From Nostoc desertorum CM1-VF14 (GTDB lineage: Bacteria; Cyanobacteriota; Cyanobacteriia; Cyanobacteriales; Nostocaceae), in the NCBI GenBank assembly GCA_019359245.1, contig JAHHHR010000069.1, positions 1 to 38,706 of the forward strand: DNA of 38,706 nucleotides. Direction: 5' to 3'. The position numbers were made by a program, and so were the translations under genes. Shown piece after piece: positions 1-6,147 of this stretch. The notes beneath the pieces were generated by a model that made no database searches, was not told the DNA's origin, and saw only the letters and a program-made list of their open reading frames with translations. The first letter of the stretch is position 1. Each line of letters begins with the position of its first letter.

Positions 1-127
1 CAGCAATTAAGTTTAAACCTGCATCAGATGTTACTTGTCCACCCTGGAAATTAACTACGACTGGAAGTGATTTTGGCTGTTCAAATCTGAACTGTTTTGG
101 GAGCGATCGCGTTGCGGGTAGATTCAT
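1..127 (-). CDS. IS1380-type transposase, N-terminal part (cut by window edge)
   Basis: The reading frame starts at an ATG at 127 and runs open to the window edge, giving 42 residues. It contains VVVNFQGGQVTSDAGLNLIA near residues 24-43, which matches the conserved N-terminus of IS1380-type (DDE group 1) transposases. This is where the RNase H-like fold begins, with the first acidic residue soon after. The rest of the element lies outside the window, so completeness cannot be judged. A HIP1 octamer lies inside the coding sequence near position 105. The family call rests on this short motif only. Confidence 0.7.
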   Translation of the reverse strand, partial: MNLPATRSLPKQFRFEQPKSLPVVVNFQGGQVTSDAGLNLIA

Positions 128-148
128 AGGTTAAAACTGCTCAAATGC

Positions 149-508
149 TTACCATATATACATTTTATCAGTTTGAAGCTCCGCTTTTTTCTGAGTTTGT
201 GAGAAATCCGGGCCTAAGAAGGCAGAAAAACTTATCAGCATCGCACCCAGGCAGATATTTTTCTGTTGCTGCCAACCAGAAATGATGATGTTGGGGTTAG
301 CATTTGTCTCGATAATCTCCATTCCCCAACATCCCATTGCTCCAACTCCTAAAAACCCAGTTAAAAGCAGAGAGAAAATTGCAGTTGTTTCTATGGTACG
401 GTCAATGAATACTTTGGGGTTAAATCTTCTCCTAGTACGGCGGCGAAGAACCAATTTACTCTTATGGTCTAATTGAGATTGGTAAACAACTTGTTTGTGA
501 TTAGTCAT
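149..508 (-). CDS. small hypothetical membrane protein
   Basis: A 119-residue protein I do not recognise. The first 35 residues are strongly basic, including an RRRTRRR run. Two hydrophobic stretches follow, near residues 43-63 and 85-101, which predicts a small two-span inner-membrane protein with a cytoplasmic basic N-terminus. Its ATG overlaps the stop of the upstream gene by four bases (ATGA), a typical sign of translational coupling. It is the last gene of the minus-strand cassette that includes the annealing protein. No function can be assigned. Confidence 0.55.
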   Translation of the reverse strand: MTNHKQVVYQSQLDHKSKLVLRRRTRRRFNPKVFIDRTIETTAIFSLLLTGFLGVGAMGCWGMEIIETNANPNIIISGWQQQKNICLGAMLISFSAFLGPDFSQTQKKAELQTDKMYIW

Positions 509-705
509 TTTATATCCTCCAATTGAACATAGAAACCTGCACCTGTATTCGTAATCTTTACCTTCCTTTGATTGACCAAGGTTTGAATCACACTAAGGCT
601 AAAATTGATGGTGCATAATCGAGCGCTACCCCCACAACGACGGAGATACTGTAGGCATAGTGAGGAATTATCAGTAGGAGTGGGATGAGTGGATTTTCTT
701 GGCAT
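505..705 (-). CDS. small hypothetical basic protein
   Basis: A 66-residue product beginning MPRKSTHPTP. A longer frame reaches 792, but that would overlap the upstream gene almost fully. The ATG at 705 lies 8 bases after the upstream stop and is preferred. The protein has cysteines near residues 19, 25 and 31 and a short LEDIK tail. Its stop overlaps the next start (ATGA). Both junctions argue that it is translated as part of the cassette. No recognisable domain. Confidence 0.45.
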   Translation of the reverse strand: MPRKSTHPTPTDNSSLCLQYLRRCGGSARLCTINFSLSVIQTLVNQRKVKITNTGAGFYVQLEDIK

Positions 706-713
706 AATCTTGA

Positions 714-908
714 CTATGACTCTATGATTTGTAAATGATGTGGATTGAAAAAAATTCCTTGACCAGTTGGCATATCTGAGAAATGAACGCAAACCATGCC
801 GTGTTCTGAATACTGGATTACTGCACCTGTTTGCCCTAACCTGGGGTCTTTTTCTGTCAGTGCTTTAATGACTTTGACAACTGAATTAATTGGTGGAACA
901 TTAGCCAT
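714..908 (-). CDS. small hypothetical protein, SH3/KOW-like appearance
   Basis: A 64-residue protein. The pattern INSVVKVIKALTEKDPRLGQ, then TGAVIQYSE and MVCVHFSD, looks like a small beta-barrel of the KOW/SH3 type, with a basic-hydrophobic first strand, a glycine turn and alternating strands. This is a fold guess from the pattern, not a family match. It lies 32 bases downstream of the 105-residue gene and 8 bases before the next one, inside the minus-strand cassette. Confidence 0.55.
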   Translation of the reverse strand: MANVPPINSVVKVIKALTEKDPRLGQTGAVIQYSEHGMVCVHFSDMPTGQGIFFNPHHLQIIES

Positions 909-940
909 TTTTAATCCTTGGCTGTCCAGCCTATTATTGG

Positions 941-1258
941 TTAGTAATTCGAGTTTTCACCGATACCATATTGCCATTTTAAAAAACTGACGGGAGTACA
1001 GATTTCTTGCCAATCACAAGATCCTATTGGGGCATTCCAGTCATCTCGGTATTCCTCTCCAAAGTACCCCAGTCCCCAATGCCAACCATCATATTCCGGC
1101 TGTGACTCCCATCCAAACCACAGAGCAATATTCACTTTAATCAGATAGAAAAACTTAATCATCCATCCGCCATCGTCATCAAAAATAAAATCGTAATAGT
1201 CTCCTAGAAAGCGTTCATTTGTTAATACAATTAAATCCATTCTTTCCCAAAGATTCAT
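941..1258 (-). CDS. hypothetical acidic, Trp-rich protein
   Basis: A 105-residue protein rich in aromatic and acidic residues, with about ten tryptophans, such as WFGWESQPEYDGWHWGLG near residues 47-64. No signal peptide, membrane span or known motif is visible. It sits 39 bases downstream of the annealing protein on the same strand, so it is probably co-transcribed. Small acidic aromatic-rich proteins of this kind are common in phage and plasmid early regions, but no function can be deduced. Confidence 0.5.
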   Translation of the reverse strand: MNLWERMDLIVLTNERFLGDYYDFIFDDDGGWMIKFFYLIKVNIALWFGWESQPEYDGWHWGLGYFGEEYRDDWNAPIGSCDWQEICTPVSFLKWQYGIGENSNY

Positions 1259-1297
1259 CTTTTCATTACCCCCTAGTTTGAAGTATGATTTCTCTTA

Positions 1298-2071
1298 TCA
1301 ATTCAGTTCAGGCAATTGTGCAAGCGCGCCTTCCATCCATGCTTGAATCGCTTCCATCTCAGAAACACCTCGTAGTACAGCATCGATTACGTGTTTCTGA
1401 TAAGAGTTAGCAGCATGATTAGGATGGACAAACTTATTTCCAGCCCAAGCCAAACACATGGTTTTCACTAACTCGTCAATTTGAAGAGAATCAAGCTCAC
1501 TTGGACTCGTAACATTTCGAGAATGCAGCCACTCTTTCACCGAATCCAACGAATAATTTAAAAGTGTACGAACTTCTTTGACTCGCAAATCTTTTGGATT
1601 GGTTGATAATGGAGTTACAGCTTGTTTTGTTGGCTGAACTCTAGGCTGTTGATTGTCTTTGCGGGGTCTAATGTTATTCTGTGGCTGTTCAGGCTTTTGA
1701 GGAGTAGCAACGCCTTCAGCATCATTATCTTCATCAGCCGTCACCGATAAAATTGCACAAACCGCATATCGTCGTGCATAAGTTAATGCTGCACCAAACT
1801 TTTGAGAATCACTAATTTCAGGTAGAGGATAAGTACTGGTGATACTCTCTCCAGATTCATGAAAAATATGAGTCCGTAGTACGGTTTTGCCTTCAAAGAT
1901 TTCGGTGGTTTGAATTATTACTAATCCATGTTTACTGAGTCCGGGGGTGACAGCATCCAAGACAGCATCTAGTGTTGCATATTTGCGCTTGTAGTGAGGA
2001 TTAGTGCCGTCTTTTTGAATGGGATTAAACTCTGCCTTTGCCTTGATTAAAGCTTTGATTAGTTCTTGCAT
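1298..2071 (-). CDS. ERF-family single-strand DNA annealing protein
   Basis: A 257-residue protein of the ERF superfamily, named after the phage P22 recombination function. These proteins anneal complementary single strands in phage and plasmid recombination and are expected to act as cytoplasmic rings on ssDNA. Diagnostic features are HYKRKYATLDAV (residues 26-37), a central beta-rich part, and KFGAALTYARRYAVCAILSV followed by TADEDNDA (91-118). Residues 120-165 form a Q/P/K-rich linker. The C-terminal 90 residues, with a conserved-looking MEAIQAWMEGAL end, may be the partner-binding tail. The downstream gene order and 15-base spacing from the preceding small gene suggest one operon. No recognisable exonuclease partner is present, so it may act alone or with a host nuclease. 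The family call is strong; the biological role is inferred. Confidence 0.9.
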   Translation of the reverse strand: MQELIKALIKAKAEFNPIQKDGTNPHYKRKYATLDAVLDAVTPGLSKHGLVIIQTTEIFEGKTVLRTHIFHESGESITSTYPLPEISDSQKFGAALTYARRYAVCAILSVTADEDNDAEGVATPQKPEQPQNNIRPRKDNQQPRVQPTKQAVTPLSTNPKDLRVKEVRTLLNYSLDSVKEWLHSRNVTSPSELDSLQIDELVKTMCLAWAGNKFVHPNHAANSYQKHVIDAVLRGVSEMEAIQAWMEGALAQLPELN

Positions 2072-2086
2072 TGTCCAGATCCTCTT

Positions 2087-2347
2087 TTACCAATCACTTT
2101 CGTTGATATCACCAGACACTTTTTTGCTAGACTTAGCTTTATTTATTTGAAACTCTGAGGCTTTCAAGACAGGCATCGCAGCAAGTTTTACTGAAGCTTT
2201 GGCTTGGTGATAGAGGAATTGGGTTATTCCATCAGCGTCTTCCCCATCTTCTACTTGCGCCCATAGAGAGCAGCCCAGTTCCAGTGATTCGTAGTCGCCA
2301 AGATTAAATTTCCTAGAGTAGCTAACAGATACAGTTGTGAATTTCAT
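2087..2347 (-). CDS. hypothetical protein of phage/plasmid early type, next to ERF
   Basis: An 86-residue protein starting MKFTTVSVSYSRKFNLGDYESLELG, then an acidic stretch (EDGEDADGITQ) and a helical part with LYHQAKASVKLAAMPVLKA. Small proteins with this strand-then-helix layout are, as far as I recall, often found beside recombination genes in phages and plasmids, possibly as ssDNA-binding accessory factors. That role is a guess. The gene ends 15 bases before the ERF start on the same strand, so the two are probably co-transcribed. Confidence 0.6.
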   Translation of the reverse strand: MKFTTVSVSYSRKFNLGDYESLELGCSLWAQVEDGEDADGITQFLYHQAKASVKLAAMPVLKASEFQINKAKSSKKVSGDINESDW

Positions 2348-2376
2348 AAGATGTCGGGTTTGGTATATATCGGTTG

Positions 2377-2605
2377 TTAATTCTCTTCGCTAGTATCAAC
2401 CATTTCAATATTGAGTCTTTTACATAAATCGCTAGCTTTTACACCAATAATTCCTGGCTCAATTTCAGTAGATAATTCCTCAATGATTGAATGAAAGGCA
2501 AGGTCTTTATCATCGATTTCAACCTCAATTAAACCTGCATTATTCGATATAACAGTTGCCCAACTTGGGCTTTGCTTGAGGAATACTTATTGCATAAAGT
2601 TTCAT
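2377..2605 (-). pseudogene. small hypothetical gene with a single-base frameshift
   Basis: An ATG at 2605 overlaps the stop of the upstream gene (ATGA), as at other junctions of this cassette, and starts MKLYAISIPQAKPKLG before stopping after 21 codons. A +1 shift near 2570 opens a frame running to 2377 (ATVISNNAGLIEVEIDD ... LCKRLNIEMVDTSEEN). The span is 229 bases, one more than a multiple of three. The downstream frame alone has no ATG near its beginning, so the two halves probably form one gene of about 75 codons. The break could be a mutation, a sequencing error or recoding near CCCAAG. No function is recognised. Confidence 0.45.
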
Positions 2606-2817
2606 ACTTCTGATTCCTGATTAAATTTGACCTCGACAATTTCCTCTACACAACCCATTGCCTCACCCAAGTAATGCAAAACATCGGCTAAGTGAGTTGC
2701 GGCCTCTGGGTCAATCTTCTTGTCGGCAATCAACAAAAGCCAGTTTTCATCTTGAGCAATCGCCTGAATCTTCAGGTAGCAGGAGTTGAACTGCTTCAAT
2801 ATTTCTATCGGTTCCAT
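2602..2817 (-). CDS. small hypothetical protein
   Basis: A 71-residue, mostly helical acidic protein from the ATG at 2817 (MEPIEILKQFNSCYLKIQ). A longer frame reaches 2925, but it overlaps the preceding gene's end and its first 36 residues look like untranslated leader, so the shorter start is preferred. The tail is LGEAMGCVEEIVEVKFNQ. Its stop overlaps the next start by four bases. No domain recognised. Confidence 0.5.
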   Translation of the reverse strand: MEPIEILKQFNSCYLKIQAIAQDENWLLLIADKKIDPEAATHLADVLHYLGEAMGCVEEIVEVKFNQESEV

Positions 2818-2914
2818 TGGTTTATCCGATGAGTTGTTTTGTTCTATTTCGATAAACTGATAATTTAGCTTTATTCTTCGGTAACAGGTGGGTCTTACTG
2901 CCCACCTCGTTTTC

Positions 2915-3334
2915 TTACGCTGCAACCAAATGTTTCGCTTCTGGAACGTACCTTTTCAGCCGCTCCCACTCGTCATTCGTCAGTGAATCGAATTCTTTAT
3001 CTAGCAACTCTTCTTCCGTGGACGGTTGTTCTGCTGCCGTTGTTGATATCCTTGCCAATTTCAAAAATTCATCCAACCCAACTGCTGCATCAACCGGCTC
3101 GGGGTATCGAAGAGAATCCACTCCGTTAGACCAGTGGGTGATATGCTGAAATATCACCCCAATCATTGAATCAGCTTTGTACACTCGATAATTTCTGGGG
3201 CAAGCTCCATTAACGTAAACTAGTTTGTAACCAGAGATTTGAATGACCTCTGCATTGGGGTCTGTTGGAGGAAGGAGAATTTTCTCTCTTGGATCATCTG
3301 ACTGGGTTTCTTGAAGAGAAAGTATGGTAATCAT
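2915..3334 (-). CDS. hypothetical protein with duplicated N-terminal segment upstream
   Basis: The ATG at 3334 gives 139 residues. The first 35 include REKILLPPTDPNAEVIQISG. The middle part (LVYVNGACPRNYRVYKADSM) looks like a compact beta domain, and the C-terminal part (EELLDKEFDSLTNDEWERLK) is acidic and helical. The frame remains open upstream to a TTG at 3616, and that extension repeats the same N-terminal motif (KKILLPATDANAEVMEI). I take the upstream copy to be a duplicated leader, but a 233-residue product starting at 3616 is possible. No function recognised. Confidence 0.5.
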   Translation of the reverse strand: MITILSLQETQSDDPREKILLPPTDPNAEVIQISGYKLVYVNGACPRNYRVYKADSMIGVIFQHITHWSNGVDSLRYPEPVDAAVGLDEFLKLARISTTAAEQPSTEEELLDKEFDSLTNDEWERLKRYVPEAKHLVAA

Positions 3335-3380
3335 ATTCTGTGTGCCACGATGATTTCGATTGTCTAAATTTCGGTTGAAC

Positions 3381-3412
3381 GGCGATTGCTTTTCTCTTGG
3401 ACTGCAATCGCC
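3381..3412. repeat. HIP1-like inverted repeat (stem-loop)
   Basis: Perfect 9-base arms, GGCGATTGC at 3381-3389 and GCAATCGCC at 3404-3412, around a 14-base loop. It sits 46 bases upstream of the preferred start at 3334 and is one of three related hairpins in this cassette. Confidence 0.6.
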
Positions 3413-3567
3413 TTTTTCACTTTTAGGATTAGGGATTTCCATGACCTCTGCATTCGCATCTGTAGCAGGTAGGAGAATTTTCTTCTGACAGTCACCTACT
3501 TGAAGGGAGAGGTTGCTTCGTGTACTTTGTGTGATGATCAATGTTTGTTGAGCAATGGAATTTAGAA

Positions 3568-3598
3568 GCGATTGTATTTCTCTTAGGGGAGCAATCGC
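3568..3598. repeat. HIP1-like inverted repeat (stem-loop)
   Basis: Seven-base arms, GCGATTG at 3568-3574 and CAATCGC at 3592-3598. It directly follows the stop of the 184-residue gene on the minus strand and is the diverged partner of the hairpin at 3381-3412. Confidence 0.5.
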
Positions 3599-3616
3599 CT
3601 TTCTCTCTTTCAGCAA

Positions 3617-4171
3617 CTAAGCCGCTACTACCGCTCGGACTCCTAACGATGCAATCACTTGTTCAGCGCTAGGAGCCACACGATTGACTCCGTACTGTCT
3701 TGGTCTTGCGTACCAACCCTCTTCATCCCAACCAACGAAGCCAAGTAACTTGCCCTGGCGATAGACTTTCGTACTAAATACTAGATAGTCAATCTCACCG
3801 TGGTACAAACCGAAAACAGTGCAAGCTTCTTTCAACTCGGACTCCAAGCGGTGATTCCTTTCCCGTGGGGTTTCCGGTAGCGTCGCTTTGACTTCTGCAA
3901 CTCTTGTAGCGAACCAGTTGCGATCGAAGGGTAGCCGTCCGCCACCGATTAACTGCACCCATACTGTAATCCCGCCTTCGATCCAGATTGTGCGAACTGA
4001 TTCGGGTTCCACTTGAATAATCTCGCCAATGATGCGGCGATCTCTGCTGGTGAGAGGATCTTGGGTTGGGGCTACAGCTTCAGCTTGGGATTCGAGGTGG
4101 CTGTACAGTTCTGCTTGGGCTAAGGTTTGTTCATCAACAGAAGCTTGCTGTGTATGTGTTGTATAAGGCAT
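3617..4171 (-). CDS. hypothetical protein, first gene of the ERF cassette
   Basis: A 184-residue protein from the ATG at 4171 (MPYTTHTQQASVDEQTLAQA). An upstream in-frame codon at 4210 lies inside the leader hairpin and is unlikely to be used. Residues 45-85 (RRIIGEIIQVEPESVRTIW) look like a small beta domain. Residues 120-160 hold a second strand-rich part ending GFVGWDEEGWYARPRQYGVN. No catalytic motif, signal peptide or membrane segment is seen. It is the promoter-proximal gene of the minus-strand cassette, behind a 535-base control region. Confidence 0.6.
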   Translation of the reverse strand: MPYTTHTQQASVDEQTLAQAELYSHLESQAEAVAPTQDPLTSRDRRIIGEIIQVEPESVRTIWIEGGITVWVQLIGGGRLPFDRNWFATRVAEVKATLPETPRERNHRLESELKEACTVFGLYHGEIDYLVFSTKVYRQGKLLGFVGWDEEGWYARPRQYGVNRVAPSAEQVIASLGVRAVVAA

Positions 4172-4196
4172 AATAGAGTTCCTTGATAAAAGGGTA

Positions 4197-4237
4197 AAAG
4201 GCGATCGCAAACTTTCTCAGGGTGGGCGATTGCCTTT
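4197..4237. promoter_or_regulatory. leader stem-loop of the minus-strand cassette
   Basis: Arms AAAGGCGATCGC (4197-4208) and GCGATTGCCTTT (4226-4237) pair with one mismatch around a 17-base loop. The structure starts 26 bases upstream of the ATG at 4171, so it would be in the 5' leader of the cassette mRNA. Whether it regulates or is just a HIP1-based repeat is unknown. Confidence 0.45.
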
Positions 4238-4586
4238 GTTATGTGTGCAAACAACGTTGTGGTTCAGCACAACGCTCTCAATTAGATTTGGCGTAGCCAT
4301 ATATTTGTGACTCAAAGCCAGTGGCATTTGAGTGATACCAAAACAGGAGATACAGCGTATCAGGCGACGTGTACGGCTTCAAAAGCTTCAACTGCCGTCC
4401 TGCTGGTAATTTCTTATTTAGTGCAAATCCATTTCCCGACTGTGTACCCCTCGCCTTCTCTGGTTGTGCCAGTGCCTCAGTTGCTCTTCAAGCGGTCACT
4501 TTGGATTGTGCTGTCAAAGTTCTGTAGTGAGCGCATCTTTATTTACTAGGAGGCGTTGCGCTTGTTTCCTCCTTTATATTTACTAT
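4238..4586. other. non-coding region upstream of the operator repeats
   Basis: No convincing gene. An 80-codon plus-strand frame here (4307-4549) has no ribosome binding site or domain. A weak inverted repeat, AGGAGG (4551-4556) with CCTCCT (4568-4573), lies near the right end. The promoter of the minus-strand cassette must lie in this stretch or overlap the operators, but I could not pick a clear -35/-10 pair. Confidence 0.4.
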
Positions 4587-4671
4587 GTTAGTACAAGTTA
4601 GTACGTTTGTCAATATAGTTAGTACGAAACCCCAGTCTAATATATTTCCTGATAGAATAAATCGTACTAAC
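4587..4671. promoter_or_regulatory. operator-like repeats (GTTAGTAC) upstream of the RHH gene
   Basis: Three direct copies of GTTAGTAC occur at 4587-4594, 4597-4604 and 4618-4625, with start-to-start steps of 10 and 21 bases, i.e. on one face of the helix. One inverted copy (GTACTAAC) lies at 4664-4671, 36 bases before the ATG of the RHH gene. Helically phased short repeats are the usual target of RHH dimers such as CopG, omega or ParR, so autoregulation or partition is likely. Confidence 0.6.
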
Positions 4672-4706
4672 GGCTTGTGATAACCTAAAACAAAAGGAGA
4701 TTGTCT

Positions 4707-4937
4707 ATGGCTATTGAGTCTCGTCTAACAATTCGCATTGAAGAGGATATACGGACAGCTTTTCGGTCTAAAGTCGAAGCGCAGGGCAAAACTGTTACAG
4801 ATGTACTTTTAAAATTTATTAAAGAATATGTAGAGACAGAAAATTCCGAAAATGGCCATGATGTAGCCCAGATTGAGCAAAGAGTTCAAAGACTTGAATC
4901 TCTTGTAGAGGAATGCCTGGGGGAATTAGTCGCCTGA
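4707..4937 (+). CDS. ribbon-helix-helix (CopG/Arc-type) DNA-binding protein
   Basis: A 76-residue protein, MAIESRLTIRIEEDIRTAFR onward. Residues 6-12 (RLTIRIE) form the beta-strand that inserts into the DNA major groove. Residues 13-43 contain the two helices, with the turn at AQGKT. The C-terminal part (residues 54-74) is an extra helix with heptad-like leucines and valines, perhaps for oligomerisation. An AAAGGAGA ribosome site lies 6 bases before the ATG at 4707; a TTG at 4701 abuts that site and is unlikely to be the start. GTTAGTAC-type repeats flank the gene and a strong terminator follows. It probably represses itself and possibly the divergent cassette, or acts as a plasmid copy-control or centromere-binding protein. 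No ParA- or ParM-like ATPase is adjacent. The fold call is firm; the role is inferred. Confidence 0.85.
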   Translation: MAIESRLTIRIEEDIRTAFRSKVEAQGKTVTDVLLKFIKEYVETENSENGHDVAQIEQRVQRLESLVEECLGELVA

Positions 4938-4999
4938 GAGAGGAGAACACCACTCTCAGGCAATGGCGTGATCACATTATTAACACTGTTATCAAGGAC

Positions 5000-5032
5000 A
5001 AACCCGCCGAGCATTAGGTGGGTTTTGTTTTT
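5000..5032 (+). terminator. rho-independent terminator after the RHH gene
   Basis: AAACCCGCC (5000-5008) pairs with GGTGGGTTT (5017-5025), with one G-U pair and an 8-base loop, followed by a T-rich run (TGTTTTTT). It lies 62 bases after the RHH stop. Confidence 0.8.
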
Positions 5033-5044
5033 TATAGATCACAG

Positions 5045-5063
5045 CGTACTAACTCGTGCTAAC
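5045..5063. promoter_or_regulatory. second operator-like element, inverted, downstream of the RHH gene
   Basis: CGTACTAACTCGTGCTAAC is the reverse complement, with two mismatches, of the doubled element at 4587-4605. The half-site spacing of 10 bases is kept. The RHH gene and its terminator are therefore bracketed by inverted copies of the same 19-base element. Confidence 0.55.
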
Positions 5064-5097
5064 ATATTTTCTTAGTTATGTACGAGGTTATACAGTT

Positions 5098-5169
5098 ATG
5101 AATCCCACGCCATCTTTATTTGAGTCACTAGAAAACTTTATTGACATATTTACTCTGGGACTAAGTTAA
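5098..5169 (+). CDS. possible short ORF (23 residues)
   Basis: ATG at 5098 gives MNPTPSLFESLENFIDIFTLGL plus a final residue, an amphipathic peptide ending in a hydrophobic helix. No clear ribosome site precedes it; the upstream bases are AT-rich. It lies between the second operator and the next gene and might be a leader or small membrane peptide, or chance. It is listed because the stretch is otherwise empty. Confidence 0.2.
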   Translation: MNPTPSLFESLENFIDIFTLGLS

Positions 5170-5231
5170 AAGCGATCGCCTCCCGCCAAGAAGAACAATC
5201 GCCCAGACTAATCCTTTAGCAAAGAAATAGT

Positions 5232-6059
5232 ATGTCTAATTTACCAGTTTTCCAGTTACTCCTCCAAGACAATCCCAATTTATTCAGTACAAAAGGCTTA
5301 TCCTCACTGCTGCAAGACTGCCTTAGACTGAAATACCCCAAACGGCATAAGTTCATTTACCCTTCATTGTTAGACAGACAAGTTTACTTAGAGCTTGCTG
5401 GGCTTGGGAACGGTGATGCCAAACATGATGAAATTATTCACCGGATCATGACAGACCCTAAAGGCTGGTGTTTGGATGCCCCATCATCCGTACATGAAGG
5501 GGCGCAGTTCTACGACAGTATGGGTAAGATGTTTGGCCCTAACTTTGGTACTGAAATTTTCCTCTACCACAGGATTAGAGACAATATTCAGGATATTCAG
5601 AAAAACTTGGCCATCTCTGGAGTCAGCCAGCGAAACATTTCAATCCGCGATCGCTTGTTCTCCTATCCGACAATAGAGGATCAACTGCTCACGCTGGAGA
5701 GTGATCGCATCATTCTTCAAAAAGCAGTTCCAGAAATCATCCAGTTTTTTGTCAGGCTTGTTCAGATCGCACCTGCATATAACTTGTTTTTGGTGAATAA
5801 GGACAAAATAAATATTCACGCTTCAGTCACTACAGTTGAAAGTTGTGGAGCAAAGGCAGTCATTGCAGACATTTATGCTGAGTCTACTAACTGGGAGAAA
5901 TCAGAACAGAACTGCTGGCGAGGAAAAAGTACTTTCAGGAAAGACCCAGACGAAGTTCATTTATACCTTCATCTTGATCACAAAGAGAACGAAATTATTT
6001 ACTTTAAAGCGGTTTACCCAGACTTAAATCGATTCGTAAGGTTTGCTGAAGTTGCCTAA
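5232..6059 (+). CDS. hypothetical protein
   Basis: A 275-residue soluble protein I do not recognise. Residues 1-60 are leucine-rich and helical. The middle contains MTDPKGWCLDAPSSVHEGAQF and MGKMFGPNFGTEIFLYHRIR. The C-terminal 80 residues alternate short strands (KINIHASVTTVES, VHLYLHLDHKENEIIYFKAV). No signal peptide or membrane helix is present and no catalytic motif stands out. A HIP1 octamer occurs within the gene near 5646. It is the first of three plus-strand genes running to 9205, with an 88-base gap before the next one. It may belong to the same mobile-element module, but no function can be given. Confidence 0.6.
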   Translation: MSNLPVFQLLLQDNPNLFSTKGLSSLLQDCLRLKYPKRHKFIYPSLLDRQVYLELAGLGNGDAKHDEIIHRIMTDPKGWCLDAPSSVHEGAQFYDSMGKMFGPNFGTEIFLYHRIRDNIQDIQKNLAISGVSQRNISIRDRLFSYPTIEDQLLTLESDRIILQKAVPEIIQFFVRLVQIAPAYNLFLVNKDKINIHASVTTVESCGAKAVIADIYAESTNWEKSEQNCWRGKSTFRKDPDEVHLYLHLDHKENEIIYFKAVYPDLNRFVRFAEVA

Positions 6060-6147
6060 TAACCACTAAAAGCGATAAGCCTAACGGCTCCTGCAAGTTC
6101 CTTACTACCTGCAACATTCCTAGTATTTGCCATAGTGAGCAATAAAT

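Larger units (their letters stand above)
3230..3600. repeat. tandem duplication of leader hairpin plus first ~30 codons
   Basis: Read on the minus strand, two diverged copies of about 175-190 bases lie head to tail (about 3600-3425 and 3415-3230). Each has an AGGCGATTGC hairpin, an AT-rich spacer, a start-like codon followed by codons for I-T/I, then CTTCAAG, and then GAAAATTCTCCT followed by GAATGCAGAGGTCAT or its near copy. The reading frame is kept through both copies. Confidence 0.6.

Noticed and set aside
2818..2925. N-terminal 36 residues of the long form of the 71-residue gene
   Set aside because: They overlap the end of the upstream coding region and read like leader; the ATG at 2817 fits the cassette spacing better.
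4307..4549. 80-codon plus-strand frame upstream of the RHH operators
   Set aside because: No ribosome site, no recognisable domain and low coding quality; it reads across probable control DNA.
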